NCBI GenBank assembly: GCA_900547195.1
Contig: URFQ01000022.1
Span: 1-30,951, forward strand
Direction: 5' to 3'
Length of the DNA: 30,951 nucleotides
DNA from: an uncultured Butyricicoccus sp.
Lineage (GTDB): Bacteria; Bacillota; Clostridia; Oscillospirales; Butyricicoccaceae
The notes under the pieces were generated by a model, which had not been told where the DNA came from, made no database searches, and saw only the letters and a list, made by a program, of their open reading frames with translations. A program made the translations under genes and the position numbers. Below are positions 8,445 to 15,687 of this stretch, piece by piece (the first letter of the stretch is position 1; each line of letters starts with the position of its first letter).

Positions 8445-8921
8445 GTGGCACATAAGATTCGCGTGGCCTTCCTTGGCGAGGGCGAGCTGCTCCCCGCCGC
8501 AGTAGTCGCTGTTTTGGATAAAAATATTCTTCCGCCGGAAAATATTTTCCTGTCCGAAAAGGATAAGGCGGTTCATGAAGCAGTCGCTGACCGAGGGGTC
8601 GTTTTCTGCTCGGATGATATGAACACGGTCGTCAAGGGCGAGGTCGTTGTTGTTTGCGCGCCGAAAAAGAGCGAACTGAGCGCGGCGCTGTCGCCGATCA
8701 GCGGCTGCACCCGCGGCCGCATTGTGATTGCAATGTGTCCGGGCGCGGACTGCGCGTACGTGGCCGACCGCGTTTCCCGCGGCACGACCATTCTGGCCGC
8801 TCAGCCCGAGCAGACCGAAGACGGCGTATTGATGGCTGACCTGGAGTTTGCGCCGGGCTTCCCGTCGTATATGCGCGGCCCATGCGCCGACATTGTCGGC
8901 AGCGTCTGCGAGCTGCGGTAA
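8445..8921 (+). CDS. Short P5C-reductase-like Rossmann protein
   Basis: A 158-residue protein resembling only the N-terminal NAD(P)-binding domain of pyrroline-5-carboxylate reductase / F420-dependent NADP reductases: beta strand VAFLGEGELLPAAV, then PPENIFLSEKD, and VVVVCAPKKSEL and GRIVIAMCPGAD like the later strands. The full enzyme is about 270 residues with a helical dimer domain carrying the catalytic site; that half is missing and the gene stops cleanly, with no remnant downstream. The glycine motif is GEGELL rather than the usual GxGxMA. The GTG start is chosen because GAGAGGG lies 7 bases upstream and the protein fold begins there; an upstream in-frame ATG lies inside scfB. It is unlikely to be a working P5C reductase; perhaps a nucleotide-sensing protein. 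Confidence 0.65.
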   Translation: MAHKIRVAFLGEGELLPAAVVAVLDKNILPPENIFLSEKDKAVHEAVADRGVVFCSDDMNTVVKGEVVVVCAPKKSELSAALSPISGCTRGRIVIAMCPGADCAYVADRVSRGTTILAAQPEQTEDGVLMADLEFAPGFPSYMRGPCADIVGSVCELR

Positions 8922-9001
8922 CAGGTCTAAAACGCAAGAGCCGGGAATATCTTGTTTCAGAAGGTTGTCCACGGGCGGTGTGCCTGGAAAAGGAGGATAC
9001 G

Positions 9002-9598
9002 ATGAAACGGTATATTCCCGGTTTTTTTGCGCCGCTCTGGCCTTGCCCGGCGCTGATTTATCTGACCGCGCTGTTTGTGTGCGGCGCGGTGGCGGGCTGC
9101 TGCACCGGCCTGCTCGCTGCATCCGGCGGGACGGAGGCCATCGCGCAGATCGCCGGTGCGCTGGAAGCGCAGGCGGGACGTGTTCCGGGTGGGATGGATG
9201 CGCTGTATGCCGCGCTTGGCGCGTTCGGCTGGCAGGCCGCCCTGCTGCTTGCCGGATGGGTGCGCCCGGCCAGCCTGTTTTTGTCGCTCGTATGCGCGGC
9301 GCGCGGGTTTACGCTGTCGTTTTCGGTGTCTGCGCTGCTGCACGCGCTTGGGATGGAGGGGGTGTGGCGGTCGCTTGCGGCCAGCGGGGCGGCAGCGGTG
9401 GTGACTGTGCCATGCCTGCTGCTCACTGCGGCAGCCTGTTTTCTGGCTGCGCATGATGCGCCGCGCGGCCGGCGGGGCGGATATTTTTATGCGCTTGGCC
9501 GGTATCGCGGTGCGGTGCTCGCCTGCACGCTCGCGGCCGTGTGGGCGGGCGTGATGCAGCTGCCGTTTGGCTGGATGGTTGAGCGGTGGATTTTATAA
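9002..9598 (+). CDS. SpoIIM-like (stage II sporulation M family) membrane protein
   Basis: A 198-residue integral membrane protein with about five hydrophobic segments (near 12-40, 72-92, 92-112, 125-150, 165-190). The ARGFTLSFSVSALLHALG stretch and the short, Gly/Ala-rich helices resemble SpoIIM (DUF95), part of the DMP peptidoglycan-remodelling complex that drives engulfment of the forespore. AAAGGAGG 7 bases before the ATG marks the start; it lies 80 bases after the P5CR-like gene, probably cotranscribed. Some clostridial SpoIIM proteins are this short. The match is by eye and moderate; another small multispan family is possible. Ends at a shared terminator. Confidence 0.5.
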   Translation: MKRYIPGFFAPLWPCPALIYLTALFVCGAVAGCCTGLLAASGGTEAIAQIAGALEAQAGRVPGGMDALYAALGAFGWQAALLLAGWVRPASLFLSLVCAARGFTLSFSVSALLHALGMEGVWRSLAASGAAAVVTVPCLLLTAAACFLAAHDAPRGRRGGYFYALGRYRGAVLACTLAAVWAGVMQLPFGWMVERWIL

Positions 9599-9637
9599 CA
9601 AAACAGCCCTTCGGACATGCCGAAGGGCTGTTTTGTT
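9597..9637. terminator. Bidirectional terminator between convergent genes
   Basis: A perfect 18-bp stem, AACAAAACAGCCCTTCGG with its complement, around a 5-base loop. It has A-runs on one side and T-runs on the other, so it can stop transcription from both strands. It serves the SpoIIM-like gene and the sdpI-like gene. Confidence 0.93.
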
Positions 9638-10289
9638 AGGTTTCGTGCTGCTCCTGCTGGTACCAGAGGTAGCTGAGTACCGCAGCGGCGAGGGTTGATA
9701 GCAGCACCGGGCCGCATACCAGCACCAGCCGTGCAGCATCGTTTGGGACAAACGCGCCCACAATCGCGATCAGGCCGCTGGCGAAGAGCATGCGCCCGCC
9801 CACGCGCTGGGTGCGGCGCCAGACGGCCTCGCTTGAAATCGTCCACGGGGTGCGCAGGCCGCAAAACCAGTTGGAACGGAATTTTGGCATCATGTTGCCG
9901 AGTACGGTAAACAGAAGCCCGCAGCCAAGACAGACGACCATGGCCACATTGAGCGTGCCGGGGCGCAGGCTCTCGACCAGGGGCAGCCCGGTCATAACGA
10001 GCAGGAACAGCATCATCAGGACCTGGAACAAGTCATAAGAACTGCGGAACTTGTCATAATTGCGCTTTTTTGGGTCGAGCTTCGGTATGAGCGGGAACAG
10101 CACTGCAAACAGGAGCGGCAGCGCCGCGACAATCCACAGATGCCATTTGGGATCATAGCGCACCGCGCCGTCGAAGCCCCACTGCATCGGCACCTTGTCT
10201 GGCAGACGTGCGTACAGCGCCGCCACCAGAAGCAACGGGACAATTGATAATATCCACGCAAAAATCTGCATTTTACTAAACTTTTTCAT
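9636..10289 (-). CDS. SdpI-family immunity-like membrane protein
   Basis: A 217-residue membrane protein: an N-terminal DUF1648 segment (LPDKVPMQWGFDGAVRYDPKW at about 30-50, with helices either side) and a C-terminal SdpI/YfhL-like part with SNWFCGLRTPWTISSEAVW (about 140-158), the family signature. About six helices. In Bacillus, SdpI protects against the SDP toxin and sequesters the repressor SdpR at the membrane. The upstream gene is an SdpR-like ArsR repressor overlapping by 4 bases (ATGA). No SDP toxin gene lies nearby, so the pair may guard against foreign toxins or have another role, as is common for such pairs in Firmicutes. RBS AGGTGGAG, 4 bases before the ATG. Confidence 0.85.
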   Translation of the reverse strand: MKKFSKMQIFAWILSIVPLLLVAALYARLPDKVPMQWGFDGAVRYDPKWHLWIVAALPLLFAVLFPLIPKLDPKKRNYDKFRSSYDLFQVLMMLFLLVMTGLPLVESLRPGTLNVAMVVCLGCGLLFTVLGNMMPKFRSNWFCGLRTPWTISSEAVWRRTQRVGGRMLFASGLIAIVGAFVPNDAARLVLVCGPVLLSTLAAAVLSYLWYQQEQHET

Positions 10290-10555
10290 GTTTCTCCACC
10301 TTTCAATGCACTGAGCCAGCCGAGTATCTCGTCCACCACCGACATATTCAGCTCATAATAGATGTACTTGCCGCGCTTTTCGTCTATCACCAGGCCGGCG
10401 TCCCGCAGGATGGACAAATGGTGCGAAATGGTTGCCGCGGAGGTGTCAAACCGCGCCGCGATTTCGCCGGCAGTCAAGCCGCCGTCCCTTAGAAGCTGCA
10501 AGATCTCACGCCGGGTCGGATCGGAAAGCGCCTTAAAGGTCTGCTGGAATCCCAT
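10286..10555 (-). CDS. ArsR/SdpR-family repressor
   Basis: An 89-residue winged-helix repressor: LSDPTRREILQLLRDGG (10-26), the recognition helix region FDTSAATISHHLSILRDAGL (36-55) and the wing EKRGKYIYYELN (58-69). It has no Cys pair for metal binding (no ELCVCDL motif), so it is not a metal sensor; this fits SdpR, whose activity is set by binding to the membrane protein SdpI. AAGGAGGG lies about 10 bases before the ATG. It forms a two-gene operon with the sdpI-like gene (4-base overlap) and probably represses itself through the palindrome at 10582-10601. Confidence 0.88.
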   Translation of the reverse strand: MGFQQTFKALSDPTRREILQLLRDGGLTAGEIAARFDTSAATISHHLSILRDAGLVIDEKRGKYIYYELNMSVVDEILGWLSALKGGET

Positions 10556-10581
10556 GAAGCACCGCCCTCCTTGTATTTATT

Positions 10582-10601
10582 ATTTCGATGATCATCTAAA
10601 T
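10582..10601 (-). promoter_or_regulatory. Likely operator of the SdpR-like repressor
   Basis: A 20-base near-perfect palindrome (core GATGATCATC, flanks ATTT and AAAT; one mismatched pair) placed just downstream of the -10 box, covering the expected transcription start. The size and position suit ArsR-type autorepression; the protein assignment is inference. Confidence 0.65.
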
Positions 10602-10603
10602 AT

Positions 10604-10632
10604 AATATAAACAATTGCATGGGGTTTGTCAA
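10604..10632 (-). promoter_or_regulatory. Promoter of the sdpR-sdpI-like operon
   Basis: Minus strand TTGACA (10632-10627), a 17-base spacer, TATATT (10609-10604). Confidence 0.8.
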
Positions 10633-10670
10633 TAGAATATTTCGATAAATATCAAAATGTTTTCCGACAT

Positions 10671-10694
10671 GGAAAAACCCCGCCGAAGCGGGGC
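10671..10694 (-). terminator. Terminator after the Smr-domain gene
   Basis: On the minus strand CCCCGC-TTCG-GCGGGG followed by TTTTTCC; a tight tetraloop hairpin right at the stop codon. Confidence 0.85.
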
Positions 10695-11039
10695 TCAGAG
10701 CAGGACAAGGGTCACGCCGTTGTTGTGGCGCTCCAAATCCGGGTCACGGCGCAGGTCGGGGCAGCATGCAAGCGCCCGGCGCGTGTCCGCGTCAAAGATG
10801 GACAGGCGTTCGCCGGGGATCATGCACTGGACATAGCCGCGCTTTTGCAGCGCTTCCAGCTCGCGGCGGGCCGCGACGCGTATTTTCCCGCCCTTACCGG
10901 TCGAGCCGAAGCCGTGGATCAGCTTGACTGCTGCAAGGCCGTGGCGCTTTGCCAGCCGGATTTCCCGGCCGAGCAGCGCCATTGCATCCGCGGCTGTGGG
11001 CATACCAGCCTCCAGATTGACAATGCGATAGGATTTCAT
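10695..11039 (-). CDS. Smr (MutS2 C-terminal-like) domain protein
   Basis: A 114-residue cytoplasmic protein consisting of a stand-alone Smr domain: VNLEAGMPTAADAMALLGREI (8-28), the signature LIHGFGSTGKGGKI (40-53) and a region like MIPGERLSIFD (73-83). Smr domains are nicking or RNA-binding nucleases in MutS2 and related proteins. The usual LDLHG motif at the N-terminus is replaced by VNLEAG, as in the short clostridial members. It starts 4 bases after the amidotransferase stop with an AAAGGA RBS inside that gene's end, so the two are translationally linked. Their joint function is unknown. Confidence 0.8.
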   Translation of the reverse strand: MKSYRIVNLEAGMPTAADAMALLGREIRLAKRHGLAAVKLIHGFGSTGKGGKIRVAARRELEALQKRGYVQCMIPGERLSIFDADTRRALACCPDLRRDPDLERHNNGVTLVLL

Positions 11040-11043
11040 AGGG

Positions 11044-11724
11044 TCATATTCCTTTGTTTTGAGTGGGGCGAAGCAGGGTAAACAGGGCTGTATGGTCGGC
11101 GGACGTGTCCATCATGAGGCCCTGCACCATGCGCTCGGGATGCCATTGCACGCCATAAACGGGCAGGGATTCGTGTTCGAGCGCTTCAATCGTGCCATCC
11201 GCCGCGCGCGCAGCCACATGCAGGCGTCTGCCTACGCGGCCAACCGCCTGATGGTGAAAGCTGTTTGCGGAAAACTCCGCGCCGCACAAGGCGCGGAACC
11301 GGCTGCCGGGTGCAGTGCGGACGGGGTGGGGCGCGCCGTCGTGGCCGTCCAGGTGCTGGATGAGGTCGCCGCCAAAGAATACGTTCAGCACCTGAACGCC
11401 CCGGCAGATGCCGAGCGCCGGTTTTTCCAGCGTGCAGAATGCCTCTAGCAGGGCAAGCTCGGCATGGTCGCGCGCCAGGTCGGGGTCTCCCGCGCGCGGA
11501 TGGCGCGCCTGTCCGAACAGGGATGCTTCCAAATCCCCGCCGCCGGAAAGCAGCAGGCCGTCAAAGCGCCGGGCAAGCTCCTGCGGGCGGCCGCCCGTCC
11601 ACGCGGCGCCCAGGCAGCCCGCGCGCTCAAGCGCGCCGCCGTACAGCACCGACAGGCTTCGCCGGGGGGACATCGGATGCGGCACTGTGCCGCAGGAAAT
11701 CAGGATCAGCGGAGGATGGTTCAT
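11044..11724 (-). CDS. Class I glutamine amidotransferase-like hydrolase (peptidase C26)
   Basis: A 226-residue protein of the gamma-glutamyl-GABA hydrolase (PuuD) group. The nucleophile Cys107 sits in LGICRGVQVLN, the oxyanion region in LLLSGGGDL (58-65), and the His195-Glu197 pair in VQWHPE. These enzymes cleave gamma-glutamyl bonds of small molecules such as gamma-glutamyl-GABA. The start has AAAGGAGCG about 6 bases upstream. The gene is first of a two-gene operon with the Smr-domain protein. Family and catalytic residues are clear; the substrate is not, and no polyamine catabolic genes are nearby. Confidence 0.88.
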   Translation of the reverse strand: MNHPPLILISCGTVPHPMSPRRSLSVLYGGALERAGCLGAAWTGGRPQELARRFDGLLLSGGGDLEASLFGQARHPRAGDPDLARDHAELALLEAFCTLEKPALGICRGVQVLNVFFGGDLIQHLDGHDGAPHPVRTAPGSRFRALCGAEFSANSFHHQAVGRVGRRLHVAARAADGTIEALEHESLPVYGVQWHPERMVQGLMMDTSADHTALFTLLRPTQNKGI

Positions 11725-11839
11725 GGAAAGCGCTCCTTTGCTGCGGATATTGTCGGAAAAAGGCCGCCGGCTTGTGAAAAGCCGCTGTAACAGGCCTTTA
11801 TGCGAAAATCATGAATTGTGATCATGGCCGCTTGCGGAC

Positions 11840-11868
11840 ATTATAGCACAGTGTGTCAGAAAAAGACA
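11840..11868 (-). promoter_or_regulatory. Promoter of the amidotransferase-Smr operon
   Basis: Minus strand extended -10 TGCTATAAT (TATAAT at 11845-11840) with a weak -35 TGTCTT 17 bases before. The leader to the ATG is about 110 bases and shows no known riboswitch. Confidence 0.5.
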
Positions 11869-11934
11869 GCGTTTTATGCTTTTGCGAGAAGATTGTCAGA
11901 TGTGCTGAAAATATCCGGCACGCATGCACACCGG

Positions 11935-11964
11935 TTGACAGTGTGCGCGGCAACCCGGTATAAT
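11935..11964 (+). promoter_or_regulatory. Promoter of the Na/phosphate symporter gene
   Basis: TTGACA at 11935-11940, an 18-base spacer, TATAAT at 11959-11964. Confidence 0.8.
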
Positions 11965-12029
11965 AAAATTAGTGTAAAATTCATGTAAAGAAAACGTAAA
12001 TTCGTTGACAGGCGAAGAGAGGGAAGAAC

Positions 12030-13811
12030 ATGCAGTTTGATTTGATGTCTGTGCTGCTTTTGGCCGGAGGCCTCGGGCTGTTTATCTATGGTATGAAGGT
12101 CATGGGAAACGGCCTGGAGTGTGCGGCCGGCCCAAGTTTGGAGAAAACGCTCGAAAAAATGACGGGCAATGTGTTTACCGCCCTGCTGATGGGCATGGTG
12201 GTCACTGCGGTGATCCATTCCTCGGCGGGCACAACGGTCATGGTCGTCGGCTTCGTCAATGCGGGGATTATGACGCTTCAGCAATCGGTCGGCGTCATTC
12301 TGGGCGCGAATATCGGGACCACGGTCACGGCGCAGATCCTGCGCCTGTCGGGTGCGGATGACGGCAACTGGTTTTTAACGCTGATGGACCCTAAAAACCT
12401 CGCCTACGTGGGCGTCGTTGCGGGCATCATCATCATGATGCGCGGCAAGAAAAAGCGTACCCGCTACATTGCGGATATCTTCACCGGCTTCGGCATCCTG
12501 TTCATCGGCATGGCGACCATGGAGAATGCGCTGGCGCCGCTTGCGGAAATGCCGCAGCTCGGCGGCATGTTTGCCGCGATTTCCAATCCGTTTCTCGGCA
12601 TCCTGGTCGGTGCGCTGATCACCGCGCTGCTCCAGTCGTCCACCGCGTCGGTCGGCATTTTGCAGGCGCTCTCCACCACGGGCGTGATTACCTGGTCTGC
12701 CGCGGTGCCGATCATCCTGGGGCAGAACATCGGCACCTGTTTCACCACCTTCCTTTCTTCCCTCAGCGGCAACAAAAATGCCCGCCGCGCGGCGATGATC
12801 CATTTCTATTTTAATATGATCGGTTCGCTGGTATTCCTGCTGGTGATTTATGCGATCGAGTATACGATTGGCTTCGGCTTTTGGGAGACCCCGATTAACA
12901 AGGGCGGCATCGCGAACTTCCATACGTTCTTCAACGTTGCGGCGACGCTCCTGTTCCTGCCGTTCTCGCGCGTGCTGGTTTTCCTTGCGGAAAAGACCAT
13001 CCCGATGAGCGAAACAGCGGCCGATCCGCTGGCGCGCCTGGAGCCCCGTTTTCTTGCGACGCCGTCAATTGCGCTGGAGCAGGCGCAAAAATGCATCGGT
13101 GACATGGGCGCTGCGGCGCATACCAACTTCATGCTGGCCACCCAGCCGCTGTTCCACCCGGACGCGCAGATCGACGCCGAAAGCTTTCATGCGCGCGAGG
13201 CATTTCTCGATCGCGCGGAGGTCGACATTGCCAAATATCTGGTGAGTATCAACTCCGACCTGCCGGGCACCATGCGCCGCATGCACGCCGAAATGCTGCA
13301 TTCGCTGAGCGACTTTGAAAAAATCGGCGACTATGCGCAGAATATCCTTGAGTGCGCCGAGCAGATGCGCGACAGTGAAATGCGGTTTTCCGATTCCGCG
13401 ACGCGCGAACTCAAGCTGATGTGTGAATCGGTATCCGAAACCATTGACCTGACTGTGCGCGGTTATATGGAGCGCTCGGCCGAGCTGGCCCGCGCGGTGG
13501 AGCCGGTGGAGGAAATTGTGGACACGCTCAAGGATCGCCTGAAAAACCGCCACATCGAGCGCCTGAATGCCGGAAGCTGCACCATTCAAACCGGTATCCC
13601 GTTCCTTGAAATTATTCACGACCTTGAAAAGATCGGGGATCACTGCTCGAACATTGCGATTTATACCATCCAGCTGTGCGAGGGCGCAAAGACGTTTGAT
13701 ACCCACAGCTATTACCGGCAGGAATATAAGGAATCCGAAGCGTTCCATACGGCGCTCCACATGGCTTCGGAAAAATACCTGCCCCGTTTGGACGCCATCC
13801 CGGTTACATAA
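12030..13811 (+). CDS. Na+/phosphate symporter with PhoU domain
   Basis: A 593-residue inner-membrane transporter of the NptA/PhoU-fusion type. Two inverted Na_Pi_cotrans repeats carry the paired motifs HSSAGTT (63-69) with GANIGTT (92-98), and QSSTASV (202-208) with GQNIGTC (231-237), which form the Na+ and phosphate sites. About 9-10 helices end near residue 325. A helical PhoU-like domain (about 350-570) carries two related segments, HSLSDFEKIGDYAQNILE and HDLEKIGDHCSNIAIY, the usual metal-binding E/D-K-I-G-D signature. RBS AGAGGGA, 6-7 bases before the ATG. It is monocistronic, with its own promoter and terminator. Full length. Confidence 0.95.
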   Translation: MQFDLMSVLLLAGGLGLFIYGMKVMGNGLECAAGPSLEKTLEKMTGNVFTALLMGMVVTAVIHSSAGTTVMVVGFVNAGIMTLQQSVGVILGANIGTTVTAQILRLSGADDGNWFLTLMDPKNLAYVGVVAGIIIMMRGKKKRTRYIADIFTGFGILFIGMATMENALAPLAEMPQLGGMFAAISNPFLGILVGALITALLQSSTASVGILQALSTTGVITWSAAVPIILGQNIGTCFTTFLSSLSGNKNARRAAMIHFYFNMIGSLVFLLVIYAIEYTIGFGFWETPINKGGIANFHTFFNVAATLLFLPFSRVLVFLAEKTIPMSETAADPLARLEPRFLATPSIALEQAQKCIGDMGAAAHTNFMLATQPLFHPDAQIDAESFHAREAFLDRAEVDIAKYLVSINSDLPGTMRRMHAEMLHSLSDFEKIGDYAQNILECAEQMRDSEMRFSDSATRELKLMCESVSETIDLTVRGYMERSAELARAVEPVEEIVDTLKDRLKNRHIERLNAGSCTIQTGIPFLEIIHDLEKIGDHCSNIAIYTIQLCEGAKTFDTHSYYRQEYKESEAFHTALHMASEKYLPRLDAIPVT

Positions 13812-13813
13812 AG

Positions 13814-13859
13814 AAAGGCTCCCCGGCCCGCGTTTCCAGGCGCGCCGGGGAGCCTTTTT
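13814..13859 (+). terminator. Terminator after the phosphate symporter
   Basis: AAAGGCTCCCCGGC (13814-13827) pairs with GCCGGGGAGCCTTT (13844-13857), with a GC-rich loop and a T run. Confidence 0.92.
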
Positions 13860-13873
13860 GGGGATTCCCTTTT

Positions 13874-14089
13874 GCGCTGTATGGTGGTATAACAGCCGCA
13901 AGGCGGCTATTATACGCTTATTTCATGATTATACCATAGCGGCTCTAAAGCAAAGATTTTGCCGGAATTTTACCTGCCGCTATGGTATAATAGCCGCAAG
14001 GCGGCCATTATACGCTTATTTCACGATGATACCATAGCGGCGCTAAAATGGAGATTTTTCTGAACTTCTGCCTGCCGCTATGGTATAAT
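13874..14089. repeat. 98-bp tandem repeat of nested palindromes
   Basis: Two full units and the start of a third, period 98. The left arm CCGCTATGGTATAAT is at 13977-13991 and 14075-14089, with a degenerate copy near 13874-13893. The inverted right arm ATTATACCATAGCGG is at 13928-13942 and, without its first three bases, at 14029-14040. Inside each unit a hairpin, GCCGC-AAG-GCGGC flanked by TATAAT and ATTATA, follows the left arm (13889-13915 and 13986-14012). Spacers between units are about 34 bases and less conserved. TGGTATAAT is an extended -10, so each arm is also a possible promoter, pointing right from left arms and left from right arms. No open frame covers the repeat. Confidence 0.85.
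14081..14089 (+). promoter_or_regulatory. Extended -10 promoter of the aminotransferase, supplied by the repeat
   Basis: TGGTATAAT in the last left arm of the repeat, 58 bases before the ATG. There is no good -35 at 17 bases (TGAACT at 14061-14066), which an extended -10 can tolerate. Confidence 0.55.
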
Positions 14090-14146
14090 GGAAACAGATT
14101 TGCATCGTGATGCGCGGGAAGGCCCCGCGGGAAAGGACTGTTTACC

Positions 14147-15340
14147 ATGCTCAACCAATCGGTGCTTGCGCTCGGCAAAAAGCGCTCGACCATCCGCGAG
14201 ATTTTTGAATACGGCAATCTGCGCGCCGCGCAGGTGGGCCGTGAAAACATTTTTGATTTTTCGCTTGGCAATCCGAACGTACCGTCACCGGACGCGGTGC
14301 GCGAAGCGCTGCTGGATATTGTGACGAATCAGGATCCGGTGGCGATTCACGGCTATACCTCGGCGCAGGGCGCGCCGCAGTGCCGGGCCGCCATTGCGGA
14401 CAACCTGAACGCCCGCTTCGGCACGAATTACACCGCCGGCCAGCTGTATCTGACCGTGGGCGCCGCGGCGTCCATTTCCATCTGCTTCAAAGCGCTGACG
14501 GTTTCCCCAGAGGATGAATTTATTGTTTTTGCGCCGTTTTTCCCCGAGTACAAAGTGTTTATTGAGGAGGGCGCAGGCGCCAAATGTGTCATCGTACCCG
14601 CGCAGGTTTCCGATTTTCAAATTGATTTCGCCGCATTTGAGGCGCGCCTGACCCCGCATACGAAAGGCGTGGTGGTCAATTCCCCAAACAACCCGTGCGG
14701 CGTGGTGTACTCGGACGAGACCATCGCCCGGCTGGCTGCGGTTCTGGCCCAGAAATCCGAGGAATACGGCCATCCAATTTATCTGATTTCGGATGAGCCA
14801 TACCGTGAGATTGTGTATGATGGCCTAGCCGCGCCGTTTGTTGCGCGCGCTTATCCACGCACGCTGGTGTGCTATTCGTACTCCAAGTCGTTGTCCCTGC
14901 CCGGAGAGCGCATCGGCTATGTGCTGGTGCCGCAGGTAGAGGAGTTCGACGACCTGTATGCGGCCGTGTGCGGCGCAGGCCGTGTGCTTGGCTATGTGTG
15001 TGCGCCCAGCCTGTTCCAGCAGGTGGCCGCCCGCTGCGCGGGCGCGACCGCGGATTTGTCGGTTTATGCGGAAAACCGCAGGCTGCTTTTTGAAGGGCTG
15101 ACCGGCATGGGATATTCCTGCGTCAAGCCGGGCGGCGCGTTTTACCTGTTCCCGCGCACGCTGGAAGCGGACGACCGCGCGTTCTGCGAGCGGGCGAAGA
15201 AATACGACCTGCTGCTTGTTCCGGGCGCTGATTTTGGCGCGCCCGGGCACATGCGCATTTCCTACTGCGTCCAGACCGAGACCATCCGGCGCGCGCTGCC
15301 GTTGTTCCGCAAGCTGGCGGAGGAGTACGGCGTGCGGTAA
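14147..15340 (+). CDS. PLP-dependent class I/II aminotransferase
   Basis: A 397-residue fold-type I aminotransferase related to aspartate/aromatic aminotransferases. HGYTSAQGAPQCR (69-80), the SPNNPCGVV segment (179-187), SDEPYREIVYDG (215-226, with Asp216 pairing to the pyridine N) and SYSKSLSLPGERIGY (244-258, with Lys247 as the PLP Schiff-base lysine) mark the active site. MRISYC near the C-terminus includes the Arg that binds the substrate carboxylate. AAAGGA lies 9 bases before the ATG. It stands alone between a repeat-borne promoter and a terminator. Homologues of this length in Clostridia are annotated simply as pyridoxal-phosphate aminotransferases; amino-acid specificity cannot be read from sequence. 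Confidence 0.92.
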   Translation: MLNQSVLALGKKRSTIREIFEYGNLRAAQVGRENIFDFSLGNPNVPSPDAVREALLDIVTNQDPVAIHGYTSAQGAPQCRAAIADNLNARFGTNYTAGQLYLTVGAAASISICFKALTVSPEDEFIVFAPFFPEYKVFIEEGAGAKCVIVPAQVSDFQIDFAAFEARLTPHTKGVVVNSPNNPCGVVYSDETIARLAAVLAQKSEEYGHPIYLISDEPYREIVYDGLAAPFVARAYPRTLVCYSYSKSLSLPGERIGYVLVPQVEEFDDLYAAVCGAGRVLGYVCAPSLFQQVAARCAGATADLSVYAENRRLLFEGLTGMGYSCVKPGGAFYLFPRTLEADDRAFCERAKKYDLLLVPGADFGAPGHMRISYCVQTETIRRALPLFRKLAEEYGVR

Positions 15341-15394
15341 AGCAGGGCGCTGCCCTGCACCCGCGAGCCTTTGAAAAGGCTCGAGCGAAACTTC

Positions 15395-15430
15395 AAATGC
15401 CCTCTGTTCCATCGGAACAGAGGGCATTTT
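15395..15430. terminator. Bidirectional terminator between convergent genes
   Basis: A 16-bp perfect stem, AAATGCCCTCTGTTCC, around ATC, flanked by A and T runs. A second small hairpin (CGAGCCTTT / AAAGGCTCG, 15363-15382) lies just upstream. Confidence 0.92.
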
Positions 15431-15433
15431 GTC

Positions 15434-15601
15434 TTATTCAGGGGCGGAATCCGTATCTTCTTTGAAATCAAGCACCCGGATATCCGGTTCGGGTTCGGAC
15501 AGGTAGATCTCTTCGGCTTGCCGCTGGGCTTCGATCAGAATGCGGATTGCTTTTTCAGTCGCGCGCGCCATTGTGAAATACATTTCCTGATAATCGGGCA
15601 T
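15434..15601 (-). CDS. Small helical protein of unknown function
   Basis: A 55-residue protein: an N-terminal helix (DYQEMYFTMARATEKAIRIL and on to about residue 34) with heptad-like Ala/Ile/Leu spacing, then an acidic tail with PEPDIRVLDF. The ATG is chosen because GAGGTGA lies 5 bases upstream; the frame is open further back but without an RBS. Similar short MARATE-AI-LLIEAQ proteins are common, uncharacterised, in gut Firmicutes. It is divergent from a small HTH protein, and the shared intergenic region has an operator-like dyad. I do not recognise a named family. Confidence 0.7.
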   Translation of the reverse strand: MPDYQEMYFTMARATEKAIRILIEAQRQAEEIYLSEPEPDIRVLDFKEDTDSAPE

Positions 15602-15625
15602 ACTATCACCTCTTATTTTAATATA

Positions 15626-15658
15626 CATCATATAGTGTGCATATGTCAATATATGATG
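15626..15658. promoter_or_regulatory. Inverted-repeat operator candidate in the divergent region
   Basis: CATCATATA (15626-15634) and TATATGATG (15650-15658), perfect 9-base arms 15 bases apart. It overlaps a minus-strand promoter TTGACA-N18-TATATT that drives the 55-residue gene, so a bound repressor would block it. The neighbouring HTH protein is the obvious candidate. Confidence 0.6.
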
Positions 15659-15687
15659 CATGTTAGCCTCATCCTGAGGTGATGACC

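Larger units (their letters stand above)
11725..12029. other. Divergent intergenic region
   Basis: About 305 bases between the amidotransferase (leftward) and the phosphate symporter (rightward). It holds one promoter for each, back to back, about 65 bases apart. No Pho-box-like repeats or structured RNA could be recognised. Confidence 0.5.

Noticed and set aside
7483..8451. 322-codon minus-strand frame under scfB
   Set aside because: Antisense of the radical SAM maturase; no recognisable product.
13065..13901. 278-codon minus-strand frame under the PhoU domain
   Set aside because: Antisense shadow; it also crosses the terminator at 13814-13859.
13874..14089. CRISPR array
   Set aside because: Only two full units of 98 bases with palindromes inside the unit; spacers are similar to each other and no cas genes are near.
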